A stretch of 64,000 nucleotides of DNA from Archivesica marissinica (GCA_014843695.1 CM026397.1:37049858-37113857), one strand, 5' to 3'; shown: positions 32,201-44,713, counted from the stretch's first letter. Program-made: numbers and translations. The notes: a model not told the origin generated them from the letters alone.

Positions 32201-33684
32201 GCCAAACATACCATGTGAACAATGACAACATGGGATAGGTTGCACCAAACAGACCATGTGAACAATGCCAGCATGGGCTAGGCTGCACCAAACAGACCAT
32301 GTGAACAATGGCAACATGGGCTAGGCTGCGCCATACAGACCATGTGCACAATGACATCATGGGCTAGGCTGCACCAAACATACCATGTGAACAATGCCAG
32401 CATGGGCTATGCTGCACCATACAGACCATCTGAACAATGCCAGCATAGGCTAGGCTGCGCCAAACAAACCATGTGAACAATGACAGCATGGGCTATGCTG
32501 CGCCATACAGATGATGTGAACAATGCCAGCATGGGCTAGGCTGCACCAAACAGACCATGTGAACAATGCCAGCATGGGCTAGGCTGCGCCATACAGATGA
32601 TGTGAACAATGCCAGCATGGGCTAGGCTGCGCCATACAGATGATGTTAACAATGGCAGCATGGGCTATGCTGCACCAAACAGACCATGTTAACAATGGCA
32701 GCATGGGCTAGGCTGAGCCATACAGATGATGTGAACAATGACCGCATGGGCTAGGCTGCACGAAACAGACCATGTGAACAATGAGTGCATGGGCTAGGCT
32801 GCACCATACAGATGATGTGAACACTGCCAGCATGGGCTAGGCTGCACCAAACAGACCATGTGAACAATGCCAACATGGGCTAGGCTGCGCCATACAGATG
32901 ATGTGAACAATGACCGCATGGGCTAGGCTGCACCAAACAGACCATGTGAACAATGACTGCATGGGCTAGGCTGCGCCATGCAGATGATGTGAACACTGCC
33001 AGCATGGGCTAGGCTGCACCAAACAGACCATGTGAACAATGCCAGCATGGGCTAAGCTGCACCATACAGATGATGTGAACAATGCCACCATGGGCTAGGC
33101 TGCACCAAACAGACCATGTTAACTATGGCAGCATGGGCTAGGCTGCATCATACAGATGATGTGAACAATGCCAGCATGGGCTAGGCTGCACCAAACAGAC
33201 CATATGAACAATGCCAGCATAGGCTAGGCTGCACCATACAGACCATGTGAACAATGGCAGCATAGGCTAGGCTGCACCAAACAGACCATGTGAACAATGC
33301 CAGCATGGGCTAGGCTGCAACAAACAGACCATGTGAACAAAGACATCATGGGCTAGGCTGCACCAAACATACCATGTGAACAATGCCAGTATGGGCTAGG
33401 CTGCACCATACAGACCATGTGAACAATGCCAGCATGGACTAGGCTGCACCAAACACACCATATGAACAATGCCAGCATAGGCTAAGCTGCACCAAACATA
33501 CCATGTGAACAATGCCAGCATGGGCTAGGCTGCACCAAACAGACCATGTGAACAATGCCAGCATGGGCTAGGCTGCGCCATACAGATGATGTGAACAATT
33601 CCAGCATGGGCTAGGCTGCGCCATACAGATGATGTTAACAATGACAGCATTGACTAGGCTGCACCAAACAGACCATATGAACAA
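26270..33684. repeat. 43-bp minisatellite, about 165 units
   Basis: The unit reads CCATGTGAACAATG, CCAGCATGGGCTAGGCTGCAC, then CATACAGA. Units are diverged and hard to align from 26270 to about 26600, then regular to gap 1. Higher-order repeats are visible: a nine-unit block (GTGGACAATG at 27615 and 28001, 386 bp) and a three-unit block (CAACATGGGTTAGG at 30291 and 30420, 129 bp). Open frames of about 84 codons on the minus strand result from three units being 129 bp. The right end is unknown because of the gap. Confidence 0.97.
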
Positions 33685-34684
33685 NNNNNNNNNNNNNNNN
33701 NNNNNNNNNNNNNNNNNNNNNNNNNNNNNNNNNNNNNNNNNNNNNNNNNNNNNNNNNNNNNNNNNNNNNNNNNNNNNNNNNNNNNNNNNNNNNNNNNNNN
33801 NNNNNNNNNNNNNNNNNNNNNNNNNNNNNNNNNNNNNNNNNNNNNNNNNNNNNNNNNNNNNNNNNNNNNNNNNNNNNNNNNNNNNNNNNNNNNNNNNNNN
33901 NNNNNNNNNNNNNNNNNNNNNNNNNNNNNNNNNNNNNNNNNNNNNNNNNNNNNNNNNNNNNNNNNNNNNNNNNNNNNNNNNNNNNNNNNNNNNNNNNNNN
34001 NNNNNNNNNNNNNNNNNNNNNNNNNNNNNNNNNNNNNNNNNNNNNNNNNNNNNNNNNNNNNNNNNNNNNNNNNNNNNNNNNNNNNNNNNNNNNNNNNNNN
34101 NNNNNNNNNNNNNNNNNNNNNNNNNNNNNNNNNNNNNNNNNNNNNNNNNNNNNNNNNNNNNNNNNNNNNNNNNNNNNNNNNNNNNNNNNNNNNNNNNNNN
34201 NNNNNNNNNNNNNNNNNNNNNNNNNNNNNNNNNNNNNNNNNNNNNNNNNNNNNNNNNNNNNNNNNNNNNNNNNNNNNNNNNNNNNNNNNNNNNNNNNNNN
34301 NNNNNNNNNNNNNNNNNNNNNNNNNNNNNNNNNNNNNNNNNNNNNNNNNNNNNNNNNNNNNNNNNNNNNNNNNNNNNNNNNNNNNNNNNNNNNNNNNNNN
34401 NNNNNNNNNNNNNNNNNNNNNNNNNNNNNNNNNNNNNNNNNNNNNNNNNNNNNNNNNNNNNNNNNNNNNNNNNNNNNNNNNNNNNNNNNNNNNNNNNNNN
34501 NNNNNNNNNNNNNNNNNNNNNNNNNNNNNNNNNNNNNNNNNNNNNNNNNNNNNNNNNNNNNNNNNNNNNNNNNNNNNNNNNNNNNNNNNNNNNNNNNNNN
34601 NNNNNNNNNNNNNNNNNNNNNNNNNNNNNNNNNNNNNNNNNNNNNNNNNNNNNNNNNNNNNNNNNNNNNNNNNNNNNNNNNNNN
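33685..34684. other. scaffold gap, 1000 N
   Basis: Exactly 1000 N joining the 43-bp minisatellite to the 3' end of a tRNA-iMet gene. True size unknown. Confidence 1.
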
Positions 34685-34687
34685 CTA
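34685..34687 (+). tRNA. tRNA-iMet, last three bases only, cut by the gap
   Basis: CTA followed by AATGTTTTCC, the usual 3' end and terminator. The rest is in the gap. Confidence 0.75.
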
Positions 34688-34911
34688 AATGTTTTCCTTC
34701 GATTTTGGTTGTCTAAGCTATCAGCAGCCCGAATATTCGATCATGATAATTCCGCGTTAGTTTCCAGCACCCTTCCACAGCGACATTATCTGTCCGGTTA
34801 CATTATGTAGTGATTGCTAACTAAATTTAATCTGATAAAATACAATACATGTTATGTAACATCAAACGTTATAGATAACTTATACACTGTTGAAATCAAT
34901 AGTTTATGTAG

Positions 34912-34983
34912 AGCAGAGTGGCGCAGTGGAAGCGTGCTGGGCCCATAACCCAGAGGTCCGAGGATCGAAACCTCGCTCTGCTA
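34912..34983 (+). tRNA. tRNA-iMet-CAT: tRNA-iMet, consensus copy
   Basis: No changes. Class A flank with GTTATAGATAAC. Confidence 0.95.
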
Positions 34984-35212
34984 AATGTTTTCTTTCGATT
35001 TTGGTTTTCTAAGCTATCTGCAGCCCGAGTATTCGATCATGATAGTTTTGCGTTAGTTTCGCCAGCACCATTCCACAGCGACATCATCTGTCCGGTTACA
35101 TTTTGTAGTCATTGCTAACTAAATTTAATCTGATAAAATACAATACATGTTATGTAACATCAAACGACCTTATCGATAACTTATACACTGTTGAAATCAA
35201 CAGTTTATGTAG

Positions 35213-35284
35213 AGCAGAGTGGCGCAGTGGAAGCGTGCTGGGCCCATAACCCAGAGGTCCGAGGATCGAAACCTCTCTCTGCTA
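35213..35284 (+). tRNA. tRNA-iMet-CAT: tRNA-iMet, one change
   Basis: G64T with six-T terminator, as at 1396. The flank has an ACC insertion before TTATCGATAAC. Confidence 0.83.
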
Positions 35285-35499
35285 AATTTTTTCTTTCGAT
35301 TTCGGTTGTCTAAGCTATCGGCAGCCCGAGTATTCCATCATGATAGTTTTGCGTTAGTTTCGCCAGCACCATTCCACAGCGACATCATCTGTCCGGTTAC
35401 ATTTTGTAGTGATTGCTAACTAAATTTAGTCTGATGAAATACAATACATCAAATGTTATCGAATACGTATATCTAGTTATAATTAATATTTTTATATAC

Positions 35500-35571
35500 A
35501 GCAGAGTGGCGCAGTGGAAGCGTGCTGGGCCCATAACCCAGAGGTCCGAGGATCGAAACCTCGCTCTGCTA
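35500..35571 (+). tRNA. tRNA-iMet-CAT: tRNA-iMet, consensus copy
   Basis: No changes. Class B flank. Confidence 0.95.
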
Positions 35572-35797
35572 AATGTTTTCTTTCGATTTTGGTTGTCTAA
35601 GCTTTCGGCAGCCCGAGTATTCGATCATGATAGTTTTGCGTTAGTTTCGCCAGCACCATTCCACAGCGACATCATCTGTCCGGTTACATTTTGTAGTCAT
35701 TGCTAACTAAATTTAGTCTGATAAATTACAATACATGTTATGTAACATCAAACGTTATCGATAACTTATACCCTGTTGAAATCAACAGTTTATATAC

Positions 35798-35869
35798 AGC
35801 AGAGTGGCGCAGTGGAAGCGTGCTGGGCCCATAACCCAGAGGTCCGAGGATCGAAACCTCGCTCTGCTA
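35798..35869 (+). tRNA. tRNA-iMet-CAT: tRNA-iMet, consensus copy with hybrid flank
   Basis: No changes. The flank begins as class A (CGATAACTTATACCCTG) and ends as class B (TTTATATACAG): a recombinant unit. Confidence 0.95.
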
Positions 35870-36095
35870 AATGTTTTCTTTCGATTTTGGTTGTCTAAGC
35901 TATCGGCAGCCGGATGTATTCGTTCATGATAGTTCTGCGTTAGTGTCCAGCACTATTTTACACAGCGACATTCTCTGTCCGGTTACATTTTGTAGTGATT
36001 GCTAACTAAATTTAGTCTAATGAAATAGAATACATGTTATATAACATCAAATGTTATCGATTACTATACCTTGTTGAAATTAATAGTTTATGTAG

Positions 36096-36167
36096 AGCAG
36101 AGTGGCGCAGTGGAAGCGTGCTGGGCCCATAACCCAGATGTCCGACGATCGAAACCTCGCACTGCTA
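36096..36167 (+). tRNA. tRNA-iMet, degenerate copy
   Basis: G44T, G51C and T66A; lacks the C65T of its relatives. Flank GATTACTATACC. Confidence 0.7.
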
Positions 36168-36391
36168 AATGTTTTCCTTCGATTTTGGTTGTCTAAGCTA
36201 TTAGCAGCCCGAATATTCGATCATGATAATTCCGCGTTAGTGTCCAGCACTCTTCCACAGCGACATTCTCTGTCCGGTTACATTTTGTAGTGATTGCTAA
36301 CTAAATTTAATCTGATGAAATACAATACATGTTATGTAACATCAAACGTTATAGATAACTTATACACTGTTGAAATTAATAGTTTAGGTAG

Positions 36392-36463
36392 AGCAGAGTG
36401 GCGCAGTGGAAGCGTGCTGGGCCCATAACCCAGAGGTCCGAGGATCGAAACCTCGCTCTGCTA
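36392..36463 (+). tRNA. tRNA-iMet-CAT: tRNA-iMet, consensus copy
   Basis: No changes; TTAGGTAG flank. Confidence 0.95.
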
Positions 36464-36691
36464 AATGTTTTCTTTCGATTTTGGTTGTCTAAGCTATCGG
36501 CAGCCCGAGTATTCCATCATGATAGTTTTGCGTTAGTTTCGCCAGCACCATTCCACAGCGACATCATCTGTCCGGTTACATTTTGTAGTGATTGCTAACT
36601 AAATTTAGTCTGATGAAATACAATACATGTTATATAACATCAAATGTTATGGAATACGTATATCTAGTTATAATTAATATTTTTTATATAC

Positions 36692-36763
36692 AGCAGAGTG
36701 GCGCAGTGGAAGCGTGCTGGGCCCATAACCCAGAGGTCCGAGGATCGAAACCTCGCTCTGCTA
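36692..36763 (+). tRNA. tRNA-iMet-CAT: tRNA-iMet, consensus copy
   Basis: No changes. Class B flank (ATGGAATACG). Confidence 0.95.
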
Positions 36764-36989
36764 AATGTTTTCTTTCGATTTTGGTTGTCTAAGCTATCGG
36801 CAGCCCGAGTATTCGATCATGATAGTTTTGCGTTAGTTTCGCCAGCACCATTCCACAGCGACATCATCTGTCCGGTTACATTTTGTAGTGATTGCTAACT
36901 AAATTTAGTCTGATAAATTATAATACATGTTATGTAACATCAAACGTTATCGATAACTTATACCCTGTTGAAATCAATAGTTTATGTAG

Positions 36990-37061
36990 AGCAGAGTGGC
37001 GCAGTGGAAGCGTGCTGGGCCCATAACCCAGAGGTCCGAGGATCGAAACCTCGCTCTGCTA
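36990..37061 (+). tRNA. tRNA-iMet-CAT: tRNA-iMet, consensus copy
   Basis: No changes. Class A flank. Confidence 0.95.
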
Positions 37062-37285
37062 AATGTTTTCTTTCGATTTTGGTTGTCTAAGCTATCGGCA
37101 GCCCGAGTATTCGATCATGATAGTTTTGCGTTAGTTTCGCAGCACCATTCCACAGCGACATTATCTGTCCGGTTACATTTTGTAGTGATTGCTAACTAAA
37201 TTTAGTCTGATAAATACAATACATGTTATGTAACATCAAATGTTATCGATAACTTATACCTTTTTGAAATCAATAGTTTATGTAG

Positions 37286-37357
37286 AGCAGAGTGGCGCAG
37301 TGGAAGCGTGCTGGGCCCATAACCCAGAGGTCCGAGGATCGAAACCTCGCTCTGCTA
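37286..37357 (+). tRNA. tRNA-iMet-CAT: tRNA-iMet, consensus copy
   Basis: No changes. Class A flank (TTTTTGAAATCAATAG). Confidence 0.95.
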
Positions 37358-37583
37358 AATGTTTTCTTTCGATTTTGGTTGTCTAAGCTATCGGCAGCCG
37401 GAGTATTCGATCATGATAGTTCTGCGTTAGTTTCGCCAGCACCATTCCACAGCGACATCATCTGTCCGGTTACATTTTGTAGTGATTGCTAACTAAATTT
37501 AGTCTGATGAAATACAATACATGTTATGTAACATCAAACGTTATCGATAACTTATACCCTGTTGAAATCAACAGTTTATGTAG

Positions 37584-37655
37584 AGCAGAGTGGCGCAGTG
37601 GAAGCGTGCTGGGCCCATAACCCAGAGGTCCGAGGATCGAAACCTCGCTCTGCTA
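37584..37655 (+). tRNA. tRNA-iMet-CAT: tRNA-iMet, consensus copy
   Basis: No changes. Class A flank. Confidence 0.95.
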
Positions 37656-37880
37656 AATGTTTTCTTTCGATTTTGGTTGTCTAACCTATCGGCAGCCGGA
37701 TGTATTCGTTCATGATAGTTCTGCGTTAGTGTCCAGCACCTTTACACAGCGACATTCTCTGTCCGGTTACATTTTGTAGTGATTGCTAACTAAATTTAGT
37801 CTGATGAAATAGAATACATGTTATATAACATCAAATGTTATCGATAACTTATACCTTTTTGATATTAATAGTTTATGTAG

Positions 37881-37952
37881 AGCAGAGTGGCGCAGTGGAA
37901 GCGTGCTGGGCCCATAACCCAGAGGTCCGAGGATCGAAACCTCGCTCTGCTA
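37881..37952 (+). tRNA. tRNA-iMet-CAT: tRNA-iMet, consensus copy
   Basis: No changes. Class A flank (CTTTTTGATATTAATAG). Confidence 0.95.
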
Positions 37953-38180
37953 AATGTTTTCTTTCGATTTCGGTTGTCTAAGCTATCGGCAGCCCGAGTA
38001 TTCGATCATGATAGTGTTGCGTTAGTTTCGCCAGCACCCTTCCACAGCGACATTATTTGTCCGGTTACATTTTGTAGTGATTGCTAACTAAATTTAGTCT
38101 GATGAAATACAATACATGTTATATAACATCAAATGTTATCGAATACGTATATCTAGTTATAATTAATATTTTTTATATAC

Positions 38181-38252
38181 AGCAGAGTGGCGCAGTGGAA
38201 GCGTGCTGGGCCCATAACCCAGAGGTCCGAGGATCGAAACCTCGCTCTGCTA
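38181..38252 (+). tRNA. tRNA-iMet-CAT: tRNA-iMet, consensus copy, last of block C
   Basis: No changes. Class B flank, unlike the positional equivalent at 10292. Confidence 0.95.
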
Positions 38253-38360
38253 AATGTTTTCTTTCGATTTTGGTTGTCTAAGCTATCGGCAGCCGTATGT
38301 ATTCGTTCGTGATAGTTCTGCGTTAGTGTCCAGCACTCTTACACAGTGACATTCTCTGTC

Positions 38361-39123
38361 CCGCCCTTAGTGACTATTTCACTCCAAGGTCATGGAAAAT
38401 CGAGAAAGTTGTCCCCCTTGTAAATTACCCGATAAGCAGATATCGATAGACAATCTCTGGTGTGTTTTCCATAGAGTTATATAGTAACTCGATATATAAA
38501 TTGCAATAAAGTCATTATTTCATCATAGGACCATCTATTACCACATATACGAAGATAGATAATGTTCTGTACTTTCAAGACATTGTTTTCATTTTAAAAT
38601 AAGTATATGTCTTGTACAGTATAATTAAGCAAATATACATAGACCATCACGTCATATTTCGCCTATAATTATACTACTATGTAAAATTTAGAAAACACTG
38701 ATATGTACCTGTTTTGTGCTCAACTAGTTTTATTTTGTTGTTCTTTGACAATCTATTACCACATATGACATTCTTCATATTTTCAAGATCTTTTTAATGA
38801 TGCAAAGTATAATAAAATAAGTTGTTATCTTCAATGATAATTTGCAAATATGCATCCTGAGAATATGAAAAATAAGCTGAAACTGGTATCCGTGACAGAC
38901 CAATAACTTTCATAGTAAACTCTAAATAACATTCTTCATTGTTACAAAGCATTCCTGTTATAGCCGTATTCGTCGTTCAATTGTCTTTGGTATAACTTCT
39001 GACAAAATCAGTATCAGTATGAAATTGCACATGATGCCTTAAATATGATATTTGATACCAGGATCGTTTTGATGTATTTATCTATGTTCCTGATGATCCA
39101 TACACGATATATAAATGGTAGTA
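38361..39123. other. A+T-rich spacer, no gene seen
   Basis: Counterpart of 10472-11234 with isolated base differences (for example GTGTTATCC against GTGTTTTCC). Confidence 0.6.
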
Positions 39124-39228
39124 GTTTCGTCAACCTTATTTGTATAGTAGTTTACTATTGTGGTCGCGGAGGTGTTTTATCACCTCTGCCTTACAGAACA
39201 AACTACTATATAAATTAATAGACGAAAC
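39124..39228. mobile_element. small MITE-like element, copy 2
   Basis: Same as 11235-11339. Confidence 0.5.
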
Positions 39229-39656
39229 ACAAACAAAGCAATTATGCCTATTATTAAAAATACAATGTGATTGGTAGATAGATAGAGATAGATACTTTTA
39301 TTTCCTCCATTTTTGTTTTTTTTGTGATAAAATGATTTAAAATACTCTTATTGACTATTCTGAAATAATTATGTTTTATTAAAATGTGTGATATACTGTA
39401 TATCAGACGAAACATCCAGTCCAGGTAGTACATAACACCAGTTTGACGAAATTGTAGGTTGACGAAACATCCGTAAATCATATAAATTATCTAGATTGTG
39501 TTGAAACATTGTGTTCACCCATAAATTCATTTGGAAACATTGTGTTCACCGCATAAATGCATTTGGGCGACTAAATTATTATCTAAGAAGATTAAACAAT
39601 CTAAACATAATTAATATAGAATTAAAATTACAATAAGAATATTTTTAGAGGGCTAC

Positions 39657-40430
39657 ATGGGTTGCATTGATCTAAGTGTGTGTTTACCAACATCGCAAAA
39701 AATAAAGCTATTTGATTCGTTAGTAGGTTCGATCCTCAATTTTAGTTCCGAAATATGGGGAACACATAAAGCCACGGACATCGAACTTGTCCATACAAAA
39801 TTCTTGCCCAGAATTCTCGGAGTAAAAAAATCAACAAATTTAACTGCGCTATACGGAGAATTAGGTCGATTACCGCTCCATATTTATCGAAAAATTAAAC
39901 TACTTAAGTATTGGATTAAGATATTAAAACAAGAGGATTCAAGTTTAACAAAACAACTTTATCTATTATTAAAAACGGACGTTGATTTAGGTCACACTTA
40001 TAACCGAAAAAATTGGGCGTTTGAAATAAAAACAATACTACCAGATCACGGATTTAGCAATATCTGGAATGAACAGTTCACCCATGACATCCCTCTGGAC
40101 ATTATTAAGCAACGGATAATCGATACATATCTACAAAAATGATTTAGAACTTCATCACATAACCTTTTTATTGAAACAGGGAGATATAACAACGTGGCTC
40201 GTGAACTGAGACCTGGTAAATCCTGTACTATGACAACAATTGAAAGTGAATATCATTTTCTACTTGTATGTCCACATTATCGCGATATAAGAAAGAAATA
40301 CTTTAAACGCTATTATTGTCACTGGCCGACAATGCATACATTCGATGCTCTAATGTCCGCTACGTCTAATAAAACTATTTGTAACCTATCAAAGTGTATA
40401 TACTTTGCCAACAAAATACGCATTATCTAA
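39657..40430 (+). pseudogene. C-terminal remnant of a LINE ORF2 protein, copy 2
   Basis: Same two blocks and the same TGA (40140-40142) as at 11768-12541. One silent difference noticed (ATTCTCGG for ATTCTTGG). Confidence 0.8.
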
Positions 40431-40460
40431 GTACTTTAAATACTGTATCTACCTATTGTA

Positions 40461-41096
40461 CACTTAGGGCCACTTGTAACCCGACACTTAAATAAATCGG
40501 TATAATTGGATTATTTGTGAAAGGATTTCGTTCTAATTAGGACTATGTATAAATCAACACATCATACGTACATACAAGAACTTTCTTTTGAATTGATGAA
40601 CAAAAAGGTACAAAATTTAACAAATAACAAACATCACTGCAAAATCAAAATTCACAAAATAACACAGCGCAAGACCAGACACTTTTCAAATCATGGTTCA
40701 ATATATTAATTTGAAATTATAGATTATGTTATTCAGCTACATTATCTGAACAAAAATGATCATAACGTTCACCTGTGAGACGGAGGTGTGTGCACGTCGT
40801 AAGAGACATGGGAGGACACACTAGATATTAGTTTCTCGGACATACGGATTGTATTGGGTGACTTTTCACATTGTTCGGATTTTGCGTTGTGTCATTATTT
40901 TGTGAATTTTGATAATACAGTGATGTTTGTTATTTGTTAAGTTTTATACATTATTGTTGATGAATTAAAAAGAAATTTCTAGTATGTACGTAGGACATGT
41001 TGATTTATTCTTGGTCCAAACGTGAACAAAATCCTTTCACAAATAATGCAATAATACCGAATTATATAAGTGTCGGGTTACAAGTGGCCCTAAGTG
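40461..41096. mobile_element. 636-bp foldback element, copy 2
   Basis: Same element and TA flanks as at 12572-13207, again inside the LINE 3' UTR (LINE about 39649-41246). Confidence 0.75.
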
Positions 41097-41448
41097 TATA
41101 GTGATTGTTAATCTGCACTGTTAAAAACCCATGCTCTTCTGAAAAAACTTGTGTTCACACTGTATTATATATTATATGTTTGTAAACATTAATATGAAAT
41201 GTTTAATGCTGAATAAAATATTTGTATTGTATTGTATATTGTATTCATGTTATGTCAATATTGATTATTGGGTTGATCAGGTATAACATCATTAACCGTG
41301 ACATATTAATACATGTGGATGTGTAAAGATAACAAGATCTATAAAGTGATGTGTTGAATTACCCGTGTCGACCCATTTCCTGTAGAACCAGTCATTGAAA
41401 GTGCCATCCATAACTGGCCCCAATTCCGCCGGAAACATAATTATCAAT

Positions 41449-42579
41449 GTATTGTGTCAAGGTTTTAATCTTTATTAAAGTCTCATCTATGTACATACAT
41501 GTAATACAAACACAAATATAAATAATCAGATTAAGTACATAGCCATTCTGAATAGAATTATAAGAGACATATTGCAACAAAACATATCACATTATAAAAT
41601 CCCACACTACTATTAGTTAATGCTTATTTACATTCTAAAGCCAAGAAACAGTTGCTAATTTATATTTAAATACGAAATAAAACAAAATGGTATAAAACAC
41701 TAAATCGAAAAACATTAACAATATTAAGAAATATTTTACAAAATCAGTTATCACCCAGGATCAGATCGAGAATGACCTAATTAGCAGTTGCTTCTTGTCA
41801 ATGTTGAAACTACTGGGGTAATTATGGTCATAAAATATATTTGTTTTATTACTTGGGTCGGAGACACGATGCATAACGGACGTTGTTAATTACAGCTTCG
41901 TTCCTGCACCTGCTGTCCTCGATACACAGTCAAACCTGTATTAAGAGGCCAGCTAAGGGAATCACAGAAAGTGGCTGCTTAGCACAGGTGGCTGCTTAAT
42001 AGATGTTAAAAATAGAATAAAGTAACATGGGGAATCTGAAAACTGCCTGCTTAATGCAGGTTGGCTGCTTAATAGAGGTGACCACTAACACAGGTTTGAC
42101 TGTAGATACATTCTTTTATTCCTCCACTATAAAGAGAAGTAGCACATTTGCATAATATACAAATTTTACGTACAATTTGTGACAAAAACATTAAAATATA
42201 TACAATATTTATATCTTTATTTCAGTCTCATAGATCTATGTACAATACAAGATATCAAAATATAACATATATTCACATAAACACACGTGCATAGCCATGC
42301 TTAGATAGAATTACAAGAGACTATGGTCATAATTATCACACTTGTTATAAAATTATCATTGCACAAATAGAGCATTAAATTATTAATATATACTGTGTAA
42401 GACTGGTACAATGTACTAATAGGCATTACCTTGCGCATTATGAACAATCTCTTATAACCGTTACCAATACATAATAAGGTTTTTATTTTTTAAGTATCAC
42501 AAAAAACAGCTGCTAATTAGTTCACTCTCGATCTGATCGAGGTTGATAATTGATCTTTTAAAATATTTCTTAATCGGCT
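41449..42579. repeat. compound ancient repeat, copy 2
   Basis: Counterpart of 13560-14690. Confidence 0.55.
41926..42103. mobile_element. 178-bp MITE, copy 2
   Basis: Counterpart of 14037-14214, with the same perfect 14-bp ends. Confidence 0.8.
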
Positions 42580-43100
42580 AGTGCATTTGTTTTTAATTAC
42601 AGTGTGTATTTTACGTATGTATTTTAATTTATGTAATGTACATGGGTGAGCGGTAAATAAAGATCAAAACTTCAATGACCCGGACCATAGAAATGTTTTC
42701 TTATCTATAATATTGTTTGTTAATACACGTCTATGTATAATAAAAACTAAAAATGGTAGTACAGTTTTATAATCTATTTTGTTGTTTATGCAATGAAGGT
42801 TATCCTCTTTCACGAACAATGGCATAATTATATACACTGACAAAACATGATACCATTGTGTTTACGTCTGCAACAACATCCTCTATACAAGCATTATACG
42901 GTATTATCTACCCAGCAAAAACGAATCAACGCGAATTTCATAATTCATTGCCTTTTATTGCCTTAGGCCAATTTACACAGATATCCGCTGATACAATAAC
43001 CATAAATCGCGTTGATCAAAGGTAGAAAACTCCTACAATGTGATCGCTCGAAATGAACAAGGGACGCTACCTAGTCAAATCTGCTAAAATAGTCGCTATT
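42580..43100. other. A+T-rich spacer, nothing recognised
   Basis: Counterpart of 14691-15211. Confidence 0.5.
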
Positions 43101-43217
43101 GGGTTACATTTTGTAGTGATTGCTAACTAAATTTAGTCTGATGAAATACAATACATGTTATGTAACATCAAACGTTATCGATAACTTATACCCTGTTGAA
43201 ATCAATATTTTATGTAG

Positions 43218-43289
43218 AGCAGAGTGGAGCAGTGGAAGCCTGCTGGGCCCATAACCCAGATGTCCGACGATCGAAACATCGTACTGCTA
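43218..43289 (+). pseudogene. tRNA-iMet, heavily substituted
   Basis: C11A, G23C, G44T, G51C, C61A, C65T and T66A. C51 and A61 are both changed, so the pair is still not restored. Confidence 0.7.
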
Positions 43290-43514
43290 AATGTTTTCCT
43301 TCGATTTTGGTTGTCTAAGCTATTAGCAGCCCGAATATTCGATCATGATAATTCCGCGTTAGTGTCCAGCACTCGTCCACAGCGACATTCTCTGTCCGGT
43401 TACATGTTGTAGTGATTGCTAATTATATTTCGTCTAATGAAATATAATACATGTTATGTAACATCAAATGTCATCGACGAATTATATCTAGTTGTAATTA
43501 ATATATTTATATAT

Positions 43515-43586
43515 AGCAGAGTGACGCAGTGGAAGCCTGCTGGGCCCATAACCCAGAGGTCCGAGGATCGAAACCTCGCTCTGCTA
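43515..43586 (+). tRNA. tRNA-iMet-CAT: tRNA-iMet, D-arm variant
   Basis: G10A and G23C, as at 15923. Confidence 0.75.
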
Positions 43587-43811
43587 AATGTTTTCCTTCG
43601 ATTTAGGTTGTCTAAGCTATCAGCAGCCGGATGTATTCGATCATGATAGTTCTGCGTTAGTGTCCAGCACTCTTACACAGCGACATTCTCTGTCCGGTTA
43701 CATTTTGTAGTGATTGCTAACTAAATTTAGTCTAATGAAATAGAATACATGTTATATAACATCAAATGTTATCGATAACCTATACCTATTTTTAATTAAT
43801 AGTTTATATAG

Positions 43812-43883
43812 AGCAGAGTGGCGCAGTGGAAGCGTGCTGGGCCCATAACCCAGAGGTCCGAGGATCGAAACCTCGCTCTGCTA
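43812..43883 (+). tRNA. tRNA-iMet-CAT: tRNA-iMet, consensus copy
   Basis: No changes; counterpart of 16223. Confidence 0.93.
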
Positions 43884-44107
43884 AATGTTTTCCTTCGATT
43901 TTGGTTGTCTAAGCTATTAGCAGCCCGAGTATTCGATCATAATAGTTCCGCGTTAGTATCCAGCACTCTTCCACAGCGACATTCTCTGTCCGGTTACATT
44001 TTGTAGTGAATGCTAACTAAATATAATCTAATGAAATACAATACATGTTATGTAACATCAAATGTTATCGATAACTTATACATTTTTGATATTAATAGTG
44101 TATGTAG

Positions 44108-44179
44108 AGCAGAGTGGCGCAGTGGAAGCGTGCTGGGCCCATAACCCAGAGGTCCAAGGATCGAAACCTCGCCCTGCTA
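44108..44179 (+). tRNA. tRNA-iMet-CAT: tRNA-iMet, two changes
   Basis: G49A and T66C, as at 16519. Confidence 0.75.
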
Positions 44180-44424
44180 AATGTTTTCCTTCGATTTTGG
44201 TTGTCTAAGCTATCAGCAGCTCTAATTAGCAGCAAGATTTATTCGTTCATGATAGTTCTGCGTTAGTATCCAGCACTCTTCCACAGCGACATCATCTGTC
44301 CGGTTACATTTTGTAGTGATTGCTAACTAAATTTAATCTGATGAAATACAAATACATGTTATATAACATCAAATGTTATGGAATACGTATATCTAGTTGT
44401 AATTAATATGTTTATATATACAGC

Positions 44425-44489
44425 AGCAGAGTAGCGCAGTGGAAGCGTGCTGGGCCCAGAGGTCAGAGGATCGAAACCTCGCTCTGCTA
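44425..44489 (+). pseudogene. tRNA-iMet pseudogene lacking the anticodon
   Basis: Same 7-nt deletion as at 16836, but without its T16A. Confidence 0.9.
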
Positions 44490-44713
44490 AATGTGTTCCT
44501 TCGATTTTGGTTGTCTAAGCTATTAGCAGCCCGAATATTCGATCCTGATAATTCCGCATTAGTGTCCAGCACTCTTCCACAGCGACATTCTCTGTCCGGT
44601 TACATTTTGAAGTGATTGCTAACTAAATTTAGTCTAATGAATTAGAATACATGTTATATAACATCAAATGTTATCGATAACTTATACCTTTTTGATATTA
44701 ATAGTTTATGTAG

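Larger units (their letters stand above)
34685..38360 (+). repeat. tRNA-iMet tandem array, block C
   Basis: Thirteen units, the first represented only by the CTA end of its gene (34685-34687). Gene quality is like block A. The right end coincides base for base with that of block A (38360 = 10471 + 27889), but the unit order differs. Confidence 0.97.

Noticed and set aside
26439..33000. Open frames of 80-110 codons (MLSLFTWSVWCSLAHA type) on the minus strand
   Set aside because: They follow the 43-bp minisatellite and shift frame with each unit; no start, domain or consistent length.
33629..34810. 393-codon frame over gap 1
   Set aside because: Made almost wholly of N.
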